Shown here: positions 52,805 through 61,970 of the stretch, piece after piece | Position numbering within the stretch: position 1 is the first letter of the stretch | Layout of the letters: each line of letters begins with the position of its first letter | Assembly: GCF_040939305.1 (NCBI RefSeq) | Contig: NZ_CP162511.1 | Coordinates: 1,922,001 to 1,986,000 of the forward strand | Reading direction: 5' to 3' | Length of the DNA stretch: 64,000 nucleotides | Source of the DNA: Herbiconiux sp. A18JL235 | GTDB taxonomy: Bacteria; Actinomycetota; Actinomycetes; Actinomycetales; Microbacteriaceae | Made by a program: the position numbers and the translations under genes | Notes under the pieces: generated by a model | Told to the model about the DNA's origin: nothing | Databases searched by the model: none | What the model saw: only the letters and a program-made list of their open reading frames with translations

Positions 52805-55531
52805 TCAGCTCTCGCCGCCGGCGGAACCGCTGGTGCCCGCGGTCACGTCGTAGAGGCGGTACTTCTCGATCGCCCAGCCCGGAGCGTTCTGGTCGACCTC
52901 GCCGCGGGCGGCGAGCTGCTCGAGCACCCGCACCACGACCGAGGGGCCGTCGATCTTGAAGTAGCGACGGGCGGCGGGCCGGGTGTCGGAGAAGCCGAAG
53001 TCGTCGGCGCCGAGCGTGGCGTACTCGCCCGGCACGAACTGCCGGATCTGGTCGGTGACCGCGTGCATGTAGTCGCTGACGGCGACGAACGGGCCAGGCG
53101 CATCCTGCAGCTTCGAGGTGAGGTAGGGCACGTGGCGCTCCTCATTCGGGTGCAGGAAGTTGTGCTCCTCGGCGCGGAGGCCGTCGCGGCGGAGTTCAGT
53201 CCACGAGGTGACCGACCACACGTCGGCCGACACGCCCCAGTCGTCGGCGAGCAGCTGCTGCGCCTCGAGGGCCCACGGCACCGCCACGCCGGAGGAGAGG
53301 ATCTGGGCCTTCGGGCCCTCGATCGCACCGCCCTTCAGCTTGTAGATGCCGCGCACCAGGCCGTCGACGTCGAGGTTCTCGGGCTCGGCGGGCTGCACGT
53401 GCGGCTCGTTGTAGACCGTGAGGTAGTACATGACGTTCGGGTCGCTGTGCGTGCCCCCGTACATCCGCTCGAGGCCCGAGCGCACGATGTGGTTGAGCTC
53501 GTAGCCGTAGGCCGGGTCGTACGAGACGACAGCGGGGTTCGTGGCCGCCAGCAGGTGCGAGTGGCCGTCGGCGTGCTGCAGGCCCTCACCCGTGAGGGTG
53601 GTGCGGCCCGCGGTGGCTCCGATCACGAAGCCGCGCGCCATCTGGTCGCCCGCGGCCCACAGGGCGTCGCCCGTGCGCTGGAAGCCGAACATCGAGTAGA
53701 ACACATAGATCGGGATGAGCGGCTCGCCCTGGGTCGAGTAGCTCGTGCCCACCGCGGTGAACGCCGCGAGGGCGCCCGCCTCGTTGATGCCCACGTGGAT
53801 GATCTGGCCCTGCGGGCTCTCCTTGTACGCAAGCAGCAGCTCGCGGTCGACGGAGGTGTAGTGCTGACCCTTGGGGTTGTAGATCTTGTTCGACGGGAAG
53901 AACGCGTCCATACCGAAGGTGCGTGCTTCGTCAGGGATGATCGGCACCACGCGGGTGCCGAAGTCCTTCGCCCGGGTGAGGTCTTTCAGCAGGCGCACGA
54001 ACGCCATGGTCGTGGCGATCTCCTGGTTGCCGGAGCCCTTCTTCAGGGTCTGGTACGAGGAGTCGTCGGGGAGGGTGAAGGCCGTGTGCTTCGTGCGGCG
54101 CTCCGGCACGTAGCCGCCGAGCGCGCGGCGGCGCTCGTGCAGGTACTGGATCGCCTCGTCGTTCTCGCCCGGGTGGTAGTACGGCGGGAGGTAGGGGTTC
54201 TCCTCGAGCTGGGCATCCGAGACCGGGATGTGCATCTGGTCGCGGAAGGTCTTCAGGTTGTCGAGGGTCATCTTCTTCATCTGGTGCGTCGCGTTGCGAC
54301 CCTCGAAGGCCGGGCCGAGACCGTAGCCCTTGATGGTGTGCGCCAGGATGACGGTCGGCTGGCCCTTGTGCTCAGAGGCCTTCTTGAACGCCGCGTAGAC
54401 CTTGCGGTAGTCGTGGCCGCCGCGCTTGAGGTTCCAGATGTCGTCGTCGGTGTAGTCCTTGACGAGCTCGAGGGCACGGGGGTCGCGGCCGAAGAAGTTC
54501 TCGCGCACGTAGGCGCCCGACTCGGCCTTGTAGGTCTGGAAGTCGCCGTCGGGAACCGTGTTCATGAGGTTGAGCAGGGCGCCCTCGCTGTCGCGGGCGA
54601 GCAGGTCGTCCCACTCGCGGCCCCAGATGACCTTGATCACGTTCCAGCCGGCACCGCGGAAGAAGCTCTCGAGCTCCTGGATGATCTTGCCGTTGCCGCG
54701 CACCGGGCCGTCGAGTCGCTGCAGGTTGCAGTTGATGACGAAGTTGAGGTTGTCGAGACCCTCGTTGGCCGCCACCTGGAGCTGGCCGCGGCTCTCCACC
54801 TCGTCCATCTCGCCGTCGCCGAGGAAGGCCCAGACCTGCTGGTCGGACGCATCCTTGATGCCACGGTTGGTGAGGTACTTGTTGAGCTGCGCCTGGTAGA
54901 TCGCGTTGATCGGGCCGAGGCCCATCGACACCGTCGGGAACTGCCAGAACTCGGGCATGAGCCGCGGGTGCGGATAGGAGCTGAGCCCGCCGCCGGCGTG
55001 CGACTTCTCCTGGCGGAAGCCGTCGAGCTGGTCGGCGGAGAGCCGGCCCTCGAGGAAGGCGCGGGCGTAGGTGCCGGGGGAGGCGTGGCCCTGGATGAAG
55101 ATCTGGTCGCCACCGCCCGGGTGGTCCTGACCGCGGAAGAAGTGGTTGAAGCCCACCTCGTAGAGCGCCGCGCTCGAGGCATAGGTGGAGATGTGGCCGC
55201 CGACGGCGATGCCGGGGCGCTGGGCGCGGTGCACGGTCATGGCCGCGTTCCAGCGGATCCAGGCGCGGTACTTGCGCTCGAGGGCCTCGTCGCCCGGGAA
55301 CTCGGCTTCGTTCTCGGGAGCGATGGTGTTGATGTAGTCGGTGGTCGGCACCATCGGAACACCGAGGTGCAGCTCCTTCGACCGCTTCAACAGGCTGAGC
55401 ATGATGTCGCGCGCCCGGCCATGGCCCTGGGCTGCGACGAGGGCGTCGAGGGATTCATTCCACTCGGCGGTCTCCTCGGGATCGGAATCGACGTGTCCCG
55501 CCGAATATGGGTCCTGGTCGTTGACCGTCAC
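52805..55531 (-). CDS. aceE: pyruvate dehydrogenase E1, homodimeric type
   Basis: The 908-residue thiamine-diphosphate enzyme decarboxylates pyruvate in the pyruvate dehydrogenase complex. Landmarks are [20 protein letters not shown], the ThDP motif [22 protein letters not shown], and [13 protein letters not shown] in the C-terminal domain. The GTG start at 55531 has GAGGAAGAGG upstream. It supplies acetyl-CoA to the adjacent fatty-acid cluster. It is divergent from the peroxiredoxin gene (about 210 bases between). Confidence 0.97.
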   Translation of the reverse strand: MTVNDQDPYSAGHVDSDPEETAEWNESLDALVAAQGHGRARDIMLSLLKRSKELHLGVPMVPTTDYINTIAPENEAEFPGDEALERKYRAWIRWNAAMTVHRAQRPGIAVGGHISTYASSAALYEVGFNHFFRGQDHPGGGDQIFIQGHASPGTYARAFLEGRLSADQLDGFRQEKSHAGGGLSSYPHPRLMPEFWQFPTVSMGLGPINAIYQAQLNKYLTNRGIKDASDQQVWAFLGDGEMDEVESRGQLQVAANEGLDNLNFVINCNLQRLDGPVRGNGKIIQELESFFRGAGWNVIKVIWGREWDDLLARDSEGALLNLMNTVPDGDFQTYKAESGAYVRENFFGRDPRALELVKDYTDDDIWNLKRGGHDYRKVYAAFKKASEHKGQPTVILAHTIKGYGLGPAFEGRNATHQMKKMTLDNLKTFRDQMHIPVSDAQLEENPYLPPYYHPGENDEAIQYLHERRRALGGYVPERRTKHTAFTLPDDSSYQTLKKGSGNQEIATTMAFVRLLKDLTRAKDFGTRVVPIIPDEARTFGMDAFFPSNKIYNPKGQHYTSVDRELLLAYKESPQGQIIHVGINEAGALAAFTAVGTSYSTQGEPLIPIYVFYSMFGFQRTGDALWAAGDQMARGFVIGATAGRTTLTGEGLQHADGHSHLLAATNPAVVSYDPAYGYELNHIVRSGLERMYGGTHSDPNVMYYLTVYNEPHVQPAEPENLDVDGLVRGIYKLKGGAIEGPKAQILSSGVAVPWALEAQQLLADDWGVSADVWSVTSWTELRRDGLRAEEHNFLHPNEERHVPYLTSKLQDAPGPFVAVSDYMHAVTDQIRQFVPGEYATLGADDFGFSDTRPAARRYFKIDGPSVVVRVLEQLAARGEVDQNAPGWAIEKYRLYDVTAGTSGSAGGES

Positions 55532-55663
55532 CGTCGACCTCTTCCTCTGTTGTAGACAGACTTCTTCGTGTCGTGCGTCGTGACCCGGGATGATGGGCCG
55601 AACGCCACCGACCAGCCTAGTGAGTTAAACGGTGAGCGCCGTCCGGGCCGAGGGTGCCCCGGT

Positions 55664-55694
55664 GTTTGGCGTTTTCGCAGAGGAGGACTACCAT
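55664..55694 (+). promoter_or_regulatory. likely promoter of the peroxiredoxin gene
   Basis: TTTGGC and TACCAT are spaced by 18 bases about 50 bases before the ATG; AAAGGAAG precedes the start. Moderate match only. Confidence 0.4.
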
Positions 55695-55741
55695 TGCCGC
55701 GTTTGCCGGTTGGACGGACCGGCGCGGAAAGGAAGCCGATC

Positions 55742-56215
55742 ATGGCTTTGGAGAACGACACACTCGCCCCCGACTTCGATCTGCCGAACCAGTACGGCGA
55801 GCGGGTGCGGCTGAGTCAGTTCCAGGGGAAGAAGCTCGTCGCGCTCGTCTTCTTCCCGCTCGCCTTCTCGGGTGTCTGCACCAGCGAGCTGTGCGCCCTC
55901 GAAGACAATCTCGCGCTGTTCAAAGACGCGAACGTCGAGCTCATCGGGATCTCGGTCGATTCCAAGGCCACCCTGCGCGCCTGGGCCGAGAAGGAGGGCT
56001 ACGACTTCACGCTGGTCGCCGACTTCTGGCCGCACGGCGACGTGGCGAAGGACTACGGCGTGTTCCTCGAGGAGAAGGGGTTCGCGAACCGCGCCACCTT
56101 CCTCATCGACGAGAACCGCATCATCCGCGCCTCCTTCATCACCGCTCCCGGTGAGGCCCGTTCCATCGCCGCCTACCGAGCGGCGCTCGAAGACCTCGTC
56201 GGCGCCCGCGTCTGA
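55742..56215 (+). CDS. peroxiredoxin, AhpE/BCP-like
   Basis: The 157-residue thiol peroxidase has the peroxidatic C46 in FFPLAFSGVCTSELC and a second cysteine at C51. It reduces peroxides. The ATG at 55742 has AAAGGAAG upstream, so longer frames are rejected. A peroxiredoxin next to aceE is also seen in Mycobacterium. The stop is immediately followed by the first dyad of the SatD-like cassette. Confidence 0.93.
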   Translation: MALENDTLAPDFDLPNQYGERVRLSQFQGKKLVALVFFPLAFSGVCTSELCALEDNLALFKDANVELIGISVDSKATLRAWAEKEGYDFTLVADFWPHGDVAKDYGVFLEEKGFANRATFLIDENRIIRASFITAPGEARSIAAYRAALEDLVGARV

Positions 56216-56216
56216 C

Positions 56217-56233
56217 ATAAGCCCAGGGCTTAT
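56217..56233. promoter_or_regulatory. dyad O1, ATAAGC-CCAGG-GCTTAT
   Basis: A perfect inverted repeat of 6 bases around 5 (also 8/1/8 overall). First of two equally spaced dyads upstream of the SatD-like gene; 11 bases separate it from O2. Confidence 0.75.
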
Positions 56234-56244
56234 ATTCCTCGAAT

Positions 56245-56261
56245 ATTAGCGCTAAGCTAAT
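56245..56261. promoter_or_regulatory. dyad O2, ATTAGC-GCTAA-GCTAAT, overlapping the -10 box
   Basis: An inverted repeat with the same 6-5-6 form as O1. It covers TAAGCT (56253-56258), the -10 box of the leaderless start at 56266, so a protein bound here would block transcription. Confidence 0.75.
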
Positions 56262-56265
56262 GTTC

Positions 56266-56907
56266 ATGAACGACACGACAGTCGCCGTCATCATCGACAT
56301 CGTGGGGTCTCGGCAGCTCACCGACCGCCGGGGCGCGCAGCGGGCGATCGAAGAGGCGTTCGCCGGCATCGATCGCCGGGGGCTGCACACGCAGCCGATC
56401 CGTCCCACCGTCGGCGACGAGTTCCAGGCGCTCTACCCTTCACTCGGCGCGGCGCTGCACGCGACCCTGCTCGCGCGGCTCGCACTTCCCGCCGAGGTCG
56501 ACTGCCGGTTCGGGCTGGGGAGCGGCTCCGTCAGCGAGGTGGGCGAGGGCGCTGCCTCCGCCGCCATCCAGGACGGCCCCGGCTGGTGGCGCGCCCGCGA
56601 GGCGATCGTCGAGGCGCACGAGCGGGAAGACGGGCGCACCCCGTCGGCCCGCAGCTGGTTCAGGGCTGCCGACGACGAGGCGGGTCTCGAGGCGCTCGTC
56701 AACGCCTACCTGCTCGCCCGCGACCACGTGATCGGGGGAATGAACGATCGCGCGCGCCGCGTGACCTTCGCCACCATGACCGGGAGGCTTCAGGGCGACA
56801 TCGCCTCCGACGAAGGGATCACCCAGTCCGCGGTGTCGCAGGCGCTCCGGCGGTCGGGTGGGGCGAGCCTCATCGCCACCATCGACAGGCTGGGGGAGTC
56901 GCTGTGA
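56266..56907 (+). CDS. SatD-like protein with C-terminal helix-turn-helix
   Basis: The 213-residue protein resembles the SatD family (opening TTVAVIIDIVGSRQLTDR, RPTVGDEFQALYP) and ends in a probable helix-turn-helix (DIASDEGITQSAVSQALRRS), so it may bind DNA. The function of SatD proteins is not established. The ATG at 56266, rather than the ATG at 56260, is chosen because TAAGCT lies 7 bases before it. Its GTGA overlap couples it to a membrane protein gene. Dyads flank the cassette. Confidence 0.8.
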   Translation: MNDTTVAVIIDIVGSRQLTDRRGAQRAIEEAFAGIDRRGLHTQPIRPTVGDEFQALYPSLGAALHATLLARLALPAEVDCRFGLGSGSVSEVGEGAASAAIQDGPGWWRAREAIVEAHEREDGRTPSARSWFRAADDEAGLEALVNAYLLARDHVIGGMNDRARRVTFATMTGRLQGDIASDEGITQSAVSQALRRSGGASLIATIDRLGESL

Positions 56908-57761
56908 TTCTCGGTGCGCTGCTGCTGCTCGTCGTCGGCTCGGCCGACCTGGTGCGGGTGGCGCGGCTCGGCCGGGCCGCCGCCACCGTCGTCGTCCTCG
57001 TCCTGTGGGGGGCACTCGCCGCCGTCGCCGTCACCGGTCTGGGCGTGCCCTGGTGGTGGGCGGTCGTCGTAGCGGGGTTCGCTGCGGTGTGGCTCGCGAC
57101 GACCTCGGCCAAGGCCGACGTCAGGCGCGCGTCGGGCATCCTTCCGGGCATCGGTGTGCTCGTGGTGGTCGCGGTGTCGCTGGTGAGCGGGCCTTTGCTG
57201 TTCGAGGCGCGGGGCTTCCTCGTCGATTGGCACGCCTCGGCGCCCCCGGCGGTGGGTGCCGTGCCGCTCGAGACGCTGGTGTTCGCGCTCGGGGCGCTCG
57301 TCTTCCTGATCGAGAGCTCCAACATCATCGTGCGGGCTGCACTGAGGCCCGCGGTGGAGGAGTCGGATGCTGCGGATGCGGCCCTCGCCGTCGCCGCTGC
57401 TGAAGCCGACGGGGCGCCTCGGCAGTCCGCGGCGAGTGAGCGGGAGGCGTCCGCCCCGCCACGAAGGCACTGGTGGTCACGCCCGACGGCGCCGGTGGCC
57501 GCCCCGGTCCCGATCCCCGATCTGAAGGGCGGGAGGTTGATCGGGCCGCTCGAGCGACTGCTCATCGTGGCGCTCACGCTCGCCGGTGCACTGCCGATCG
57601 TGGCGGGCGTCTTCGCGGCGAAGGGCATCGTGCGCTTCCCGGAGATCTCGGCCGACGGGGCACGGGGTTCGAAGGCCGAGTATTTCCTGGTCGGCAGTCT
57701 CGTCAGCTGGTCGCTCGCGCTCGCTCTGGCCGGGGGTATCTGGATATCAGCTCAGAGCTGA
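56904..57761 (+). CDS. membrane protein, partner of the SatD-like gene
   Basis: The 285-residue protein has about six hydrophobic segments split by an Ala/Glu/Arg-rich loop (about 155-195). No known domain is recognised. GTG start overlaps the SatD-like stop. The stop codon lies inside dyad O3. The pair matches the SatD-membrane protein partnership known in other bacteria, where a role in membrane stress is suspected. Confidence 0.75.
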   Translation: MILGALLLLVVGSADLVRVARLGRAAATVVVLVLWGALAAVAVTGLGVPWWWAVVVAGFAAVWLATTSAKADVRRASGILPGIGVLVVVAVSLVSGPLLFEARGFLVDWHASAPPAVGAVPLETLVFALGALVFLIESSNIIVRAALRPAVEESDAADAALAVAAAEADGAPRQSAASEREASAPPRRHWWSRPTAPVAAPVPIPDLKGGRLIGPLERLLIVALTLAGALPIVAGVFAAKGIVRFPEISADGARGSKAEYFLVGSLVSWSLALALAGGIWISAQS

Positions 57762-57762
57762 T
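57746..57762. promoter_or_regulatory. dyad O3, ATCAGC-TCAGA-GCTGAT, at the end of the cassette
   Basis: Part of a longer perfect 23-base palindrome (GATATCAGCTC-A-GAGCTGATATC) that includes the membrane protein stop codon. Same 6-5-6 form as O1/O2 and the same 11-base distance to its partner O4. Confidence 0.75.
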
Positions 57763-57773
57763 ATCTCACGAAT

Positions 57774-57790
57774 ATAAGCGCTCGGCTTAT
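57774..57790. promoter_or_regulatory. dyad O4, ATAAGC-GCTCG-GCTTAT
   Basis: Second dyad of the right-hand pair, filling the 33 bases between two convergent stop codons. The block O3-spacer-O4 aligns with O1-spacer-O2 at 29 of 38 positions in the same orientation. Confidence 0.75.
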
Positions 57791-57794
57791 CTTC

Positions 57795-58499
57795 TCAGCC
57801 GAGGAGGCTGACGCCGCGGGCGATCACCAGGGCGAGCAACACGAACCCGGCGAAGGCCTCGAGCCCCATCAGCAGTTTCGCCCGGTGCGTGAGAGGCATG
57901 ACGTCGGTGGGGCTGAACGCCATGGAGTTGCTGAGCGAGAAGTAGAGGTAGTCGACGAACCCCGGCAGCCAGTTGCTCGACTTCGACGAGTGGGCCGCCA
58001 CCTCGGGGGAGGCGTCGTGGTCTTCGTCCTGCGGGAAGCGGAAGTCGGCGGGCGGCAGCTCCGAGCGTCGACGCTGCGTGCGCACGACGGGCCCGCCGCG
58101 GTCGATCTCCCAGTAGAGCAGCGCGAAGCCGATCACGTTCGTGAGCCAGACCTGCAGCGCGGCGAGCAGCACCGTCGGCCCGTCCTCGGTGTTCGCCACC
58201 AGCAGTTGCACGAGCCCGACGAGCAGAACCTGATTGGTGACACCGATGATGAGCACGAGTGCCACGCTCACGCGCCGCGACCACGTGGTCTGACGTCGCA
58301 ACCGGTGCGGGTTGATCACGATGATCGGGACGAGCAGCAGCAGGCACACGACGGCGACCCCGTAGCGCACGACGCCGAACAGCTCGGGCGACAGGGTGAC
58401 GTAGCTCGTCAGGATGACGAGCGCCCCCACCGCCGCAGGCCAGCGGTGCTCGGCCTCGGCCCGCTCGTCGTGCGCCGTGGGCGCATCCTCATCAGCCAT
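57795..58499 (-). CDS. DUF1345-like membrane protein
   Basis: The 234-residue protein has about five hydrophobic segments and an acidic/His-rich loop near 140-170; the end (GFVDYLYFSLSNSMAFSPTDV) resembles DUF1345 or a 2-TM ion-channel pore. It is convergent with the SatD-like cassette. Confidence 0.65.
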   Translation of the reverse strand: MADEDAPTAHDERAEAEHRWPAAVGALVILTSYVTLSPELFGVVRYGVAVVCLLLLVPIIVINPHRLRRQTTWSRRVSVALVLIIGVTNQVLLVGLVQLLVANTEDGPTVLLAALQVWLTNVIGFALLYWEIDRGGPVVRTQRRRSELPPADFRFPQDEDHDASPEVAAHSSKSSNWLPGFVDYLYFSLSNSMAFSPTDVMPLTHRAKLLMGLEAFAGFVLLALVIARGVSLLG

Positions 58500-58634
58500 C
58501 GTCGCAGTCTATTCCCGCCCTGCTCCGGTTCCTGCGGAGGCGCGACCGGCCCGGCACGCACTCCGAAGTGCCTTTTGTAGCGGCCCTCTCACCGGCGAAC
58601 AATGGCGTGACGCACAAAGGATGAGGTAAGGGTG

Positions 58635-59390
58635 ATGGAGAAATCCGAGCAGGCCACACAGACCCCGGTGGTGATCGAGGTCTGGGCCGATCTCGGTTGC
58701 CCGTGGTGCTACGTCGGGAAGCACCGGCTGCAGCGGGCGATCGAGGAGCGGCCGGATGCTGAACGGTTCGAGCTGAAGATCCGCTCCTTCGAGCTGAATC
58801 CCGATGCGCCGAAGGAGCCGGAGAGCATCGAAGCCGTGTTCCTGCGCACCCACGGCGGCGACGCGGAGGGCGTGATGCGGGCGGAGCGCCGCGTCCAGGC
58901 CCTCGCCGGCAGCGAGGGGCTCGCGTTCGACCTCGATCGCCTGAACGCGAACACCTTCGACCTGCACCGGGTCATGCACTACGCCGAGGAGGCGGGCAAG
59001 GGCCTCGAGTTCTTCTCGCGGCTCCAAGACCGCTTCTTCGCGGGGGAGATCGACCCCTACGACGCCGACACGATGGCGTCGGTGGCGGAGTCGCTCGGCC
59101 TCTCGGGGTCGCGCGTGCGCGAGGTGCTGGCCGGCGACGAGTACGCCGACGCGGTGCGCGCCGACGTCGCCGAGGGAGCGGCGCTCGGGGCGCGGGGCGT
59201 GCCGTTCGCGGTGTTCGGTCGACGCTTCGGGGCGTCGGGCGCGCAGTCGGTGGAGGGGTATCGGCGGGCACTCGACGCGGTGGTGGAGGCTGTCGACGCG
59301 CCCGGCGCGACCGGTGCCCCCGGCGCGAACGGCGCGACCGATGCCCCCGGCACGAACGGCGCCCCCGGCGCGACCGGCGCGACCGGCTGA
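58635..59390 (+). CDS. DsbA family oxidoreductase with collagen-like tail
   Basis: The 251-residue protein is a second FrnE-like DsbA (active site C22-P-W-C25 in GCPWCYVGK). After the fold (to about 220) comes a 30-residue tail rich in Gly/Ala/Thr/Asn/Pro (APGATGAPGANGATDAPG and more), a collagen-like G-A/P-x repeat encoded by tandem GC-rich DNA at 59299-59390. The ATG at 58635 is preferred over the GTG at 58632 (GAGGTAAGG upstream). Unlike the first paralogue no small partner follows. Confidence 0.9.
   Translation: MEKSEQATQTPVVIEVWADLGCPWCYVGKHRLQRAIEERPDAERFELKIRSFELNPDAPKEPESIEAVFLRTHGGDAEGVMRAERRVQALAGSEGLAFDLDRLNANTFDLHRVMHYAEEAGKGLEFFSRLQDRFFAGEIDPYDADTMASVAESLGLSGSRVREVLAGDEYADAVRADVAEGAALGARGVPFAVFGRRFGASGAQSVEGYRRALDAVVEAVDAPGATGAPGANGATDAPGTNGAPGATGATG
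59299..59390 (+). repeat. degenerate tandem repeat encoding the collagen-like tail
   Basis: Units of GGCGCGACC / GGCGCGAAC / CCCGGCGCG recur about ten times in imperfect order at the 3' end of the second DsbA-like gene, all in frame. Confidence 0.7.
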
Positions 59391-59418
59391 GCCCGCCGCC
59401 GGAGGAGGCTCCCGGGGT

Positions 59419-59853
59419 TCAGGGGGCCGTGGCCAGCGGGCCCCGGGGGCGTTGCGCCTTACCGCGACCCACGCCGGTCTCCTCGTGCTCGCGCCGGCTG
59501 GCGGCGACGCCTTCGTGGTGGGAGGCCGCCCATCCGGCGAGCGCCATCACGGCGTCGAGCAGCGAGCGACCGAGCGGCGTCAGCGCGTACTCCACGCGCG
59601 GCGGCACCTCGGGGTAGGCGGTACGGGTCAGCAGCCCGTCGCGTTCTAGCGCCTTGAGGGTGACGGTGAGCATCCGCTGCGAGATGCCCGGGATGCTCGC
59701 CTGAAGATCCGAGTAGCGCAGGGGTTCTCCGCCGAGCGTGCTGATGACGAGCACCGACCACTTGTCGCCGATGCGGTCGAGCACTTCGCGGATGAAGGCG
59801 CTGTTCTCGGGCCAGGCCAGGCACGGGCCGCTGATCGTCCTGGGCGATGCCAT
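59419..59853 (-). CDS. HxlR family winged-helix regulator
   Basis: The 144-residue protein has the HxlR fold (FIREVLDRIGDKWSVLVIS, YSDLQASIPGISQRMLTVTL, DGLLTRTAYPEVPPRVEYAL), and a cysteine (C11) before it, at a position used for redox or electrophile sensing in some family members. It is divergent from the FAD monooxygenase gene 136 bases away, so that gene is the probable target. Confidence 0.9.
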   Translation of the reverse strand: MASPRTISGPCLAWPENSAFIREVLDRIGDKWSVLVISTLGGEPLRYSDLQASIPGISQRMLTVTLKALERDGLLTRTAYPEVPPRVEYALTPLGRSLLDAVMALAGWAASHHEGVAASRREHEETGVGRGKAQRPRGPLATAP

Positions 59854-59989
59854 CCGCTCATCCTCTCCGAGCCCTCGTCACCCACTGATCGTCGGGCTAC
59901 CTCACCATGAGTATGTCATCGCGGGAGCCGCGGTGTTCCCCCGGACGGGGTGCTGGTGCGGTGCACCACCGGTCTGCCAGGGTGGGCGC

Positions 59990-61483
59990 ATGGTCGAGCC
60001 CGAAGAAGCGTCCGTCCGCCCGTCCGCCGCATCGCAGGTGCTGATAGTCGGGGCGGGCCCCGTGGGCCTCGTGCTCGCCATCGAACTCGCCCGCCGCGGC
60101 GTCGCGTTCCGCATCGTCGATCGGCTCGCCGCCCCCACCACCGAGTCGCGGGCCGTGGTCGTGCACGCGCGGAGCCTCGAGATGATGGATGCACTCGGCG
60201 GGTCGCTGGTCGACGAACTCCGGGCGACCGGAGTCGTGACCACCGGAGTGCAGTTCCATGGAGCGGAACGCACCGTCGCCCGCTTCTCGTTCGAGGGGGT
60301 CGACAGCCCGCATCCGTACAGCATCACGACCCCGCAGACCGAGACCGAGCGCATCCTCACGCGGAGGCTGAACGAGCTCGGCGTGACCATCGAGCGCGGG
60401 GTGCAGCTGACCGATCTCACGCAGACCGAGTCCGGCGTGCGCGTTCAGCTCGCGGGGGAGCTGGGCACCGAGACGCTCGAGGTCGGGTGGGTGGTGGGAT
60501 GCGACGGGGCGCGCAGCGCGGTGCGGCACCACGTGGGCGAGAGGCTCGTCGGTTCCTTCCACGGCGAGCGCTTCCTCATGGGTGACGTCGAAGCCGACGC
60601 CGAGAGGGAGCTCGACCGCTCGTCGATGCAGATGTACCTGGGCGCGGCCGACGGGCCAGGAGTCGTGTTCCCCATGGCCGGCACCCGGGCGCGGGTCATC
60701 GTCGAGATCGACTCCGCCGGCGAGGCGCCGCCTGCCACGCTCGACTGGCTGCAGCGGGTCGTCGACGAGCGGCGCATGGGGCTGCGGCTCCGTGACCCGC
60801 ACTGGCTGACCACCTTCGACATCCACCACGCACAGGTGCCGCGTTACCGAGTCGGGAGGGTGCTGCTCGCCGGCGACGCCGCGCACGTGCACTCGCCGGC
60901 CGGAGGGCAGGGCATGAACACCGGCATGCAGGATGCGTTCAATCTGGGCTGGAAACTCGCCCTCGTCGCCGACGGGGCGCTCGCACCGGCCGACGCCGAG
61001 TGGCTGCTCGACAGCTACGAGGCCGAGCGGCACCCCGTCGCCGCCCGCGTCATCCGGTTCAGCACGGGCATGACGAAGGTGGGCACCCTCGACACGCGCC
61101 CCGGCCGATTCGTGCGCGACCACCTGCTCGCTGCGATGTCGGGGCTCGCCCCCGCCCGCGCGCGCCTCGCCGCCGAGATCGAGGAGATCGGGGTCGATTA
61201 CCGAGGCGGCCCGCTCGGCGCCACCGACGGAGCGTCCCACCGGGCGCACGTGCGGGCCGGTGACGCCCTCCCGGTATCGCTGCGCACGACGGATGCTGCG
61301 GCGGGCGCACCGCTCGGCGCTACGCGCGTCGACGTGGCTGCCGAGCATCCGGCCGCCCGCTCCCTCGGCCTCGCCTCCCACGGCGGCACCGTGCTGCTGC
61401 GCCCCGACGGCTACATCGCCGGAGCCTTCCGCCCCGCCGACGCCCCCGAACTCGCCACCCACGCGGCCCGCCTCGGCGCCTGA
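59990..61483 (+). CDS. FAD-dependent aromatic monooxygenase (PheA/TfdB-like)
   Basis: The 497-residue flavoprotein has the FAD loop GAGPVGLVLAIELARRG, a mid-region DG motif (VVGCDGARSAVR), and the second FAD motif LLAGDAAHVHSPAGGQGMNTG. Such enzymes hydroxylate phenols or inactivate rifamycins; substrate unknown. CAGGGT is 6 bases before the ATG at 59990. The C-terminus ends soon after the thioredoxin-like domain region. Confidence 0.9.
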   Translation: MVEPEEASVRPSAASQVLIVGAGPVGLVLAIELARRGVAFRIVDRLAAPTTESRAVVVHARSLEMMDALGGSLVDELRATGVVTTGVQFHGAERTVARFSFEGVDSPHPYSITTPQTETERILTRRLNELGVTIERGVQLTDLTQTESGVRVQLAGELGTETLEVGWVVGCDGARSAVRHHVGERLVGSFHGERFLMGDVEADAERELDRSSMQMYLGAADGPGVVFPMAGTRARVIVEIDSAGEAPPATLDWLQRVVDERRMGLRLRDPHWLTTFDIHHAQVPRYRVGRVLLAGDAAHVHSPAGGQGMNTGMQDAFNLGWKLALVADGALAPADAEWLLDSYEAERHPVAARVIRFSTGMTKVGTLDTRPGRFVRDHLLAAMSGLAPARARLAAEIEEIGVDYRGGPLGATDGASHRAHVRAGDALPVSLRTTDAAAGAPLGATRVDVAAEHPAARSLGLASHGGTVLLRPDGYIAGAFRPADAPELATHAARLGA

Positions 61484-61531
61484 CCAGGCTCGCCCCCGCG
61501 CCCGCCGCCGGGTCGGCGTCTCACCTCTCGG

Positions 61532-61604
61532 TGGGCCCTACCGGGATCGAACCGATGACATCCACGGTGTAAACGTGGCGCTCTACCAGCTGAGCTAAAG
61601 GCCC
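61532..61604 (-). tRNA. tRNA-Val (anticodon TAC)
   Basis: Read on the minus strand, the 73-base sequence folds fully: acceptor GGGCCTT/AGGGCCC, D stem GCTC/GAGC, anticodon loop TTTACAC (anticodon TAC), T loop TTCGATC with ATCGG/CCGGT. No CCA is encoded. Confidence 0.94.
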
Positions 61605-61668
61605 CCGCGCCTCACGGCGCACCACGATCCTAGCGGGTGCGGCGGGCTCGCCTGACTACGGTGAGGGC

Positions 61669-61950
61669 ATGGAGTCGAGGGCGATGTGCAGAGCAGGCGT
61701 GGTGCTTGCGGGGATCGGCCTGCTGCTCGCCGTGGCTTGCTTCCTGGGGTGGGCCGACCTGGGGCTTCTGTTCATCTCGTACTTCGTGATCGTGCTCGGG
61801 CTCAACATCCTGGTATGGGGGCTCCTGGCCCGCCGTGAACGCGCGCTCTCGGGATGGATGGTCGGTGGCATCGCGCTCGGCCTGGGGGTGGCGAGCGTCG
61901 TGGCGGTCGCGGTGGGGATGTACGTCTCGATCATGCTGCTGATGAGATGA
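61669..61950 (+). CDS. small membrane protein of unknown function
   Basis: The 93-residue protein has three hydrophobic segments (about 8-28, 30-52, 62-88) and few charges. TACGGT lies 6 bases before the ATG. It precedes the Nif3-like gene by 20 bases. Confidence 0.65.
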   Translation: MESRAMCRAGVVLAGIGLLLAVACFLGWADLGLLFISYFVIVLGLNILVWGLLARRERALSGWMVGGIALGLGVASVVAVAVGMYVSIMLLMR

Positions 61951-61970
61951 GCCGCCGGTAGGCTTGGGGG

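Noticed and set aside
52409..55555. A very long open frame (about 1048 codons) antisense to aceE and fasR
   Set aside because: It is an artefact of high GC third positions opposite real genes; no domain is recognisable, and it overlaps two well-supported genes completely.
59299..59390. Possible CRISPR-like repeats
   Set aside because: The units are short, in-frame, and encode the collagen-like tail of the DsbA-like protein; no spacers of regular size.
61532..61604. A second tRNA-linked insertion at tRNA-Val
   Set aside because: No duplicate of the tRNA-Val 3' half was found within several kilobases, and GC is uniform.
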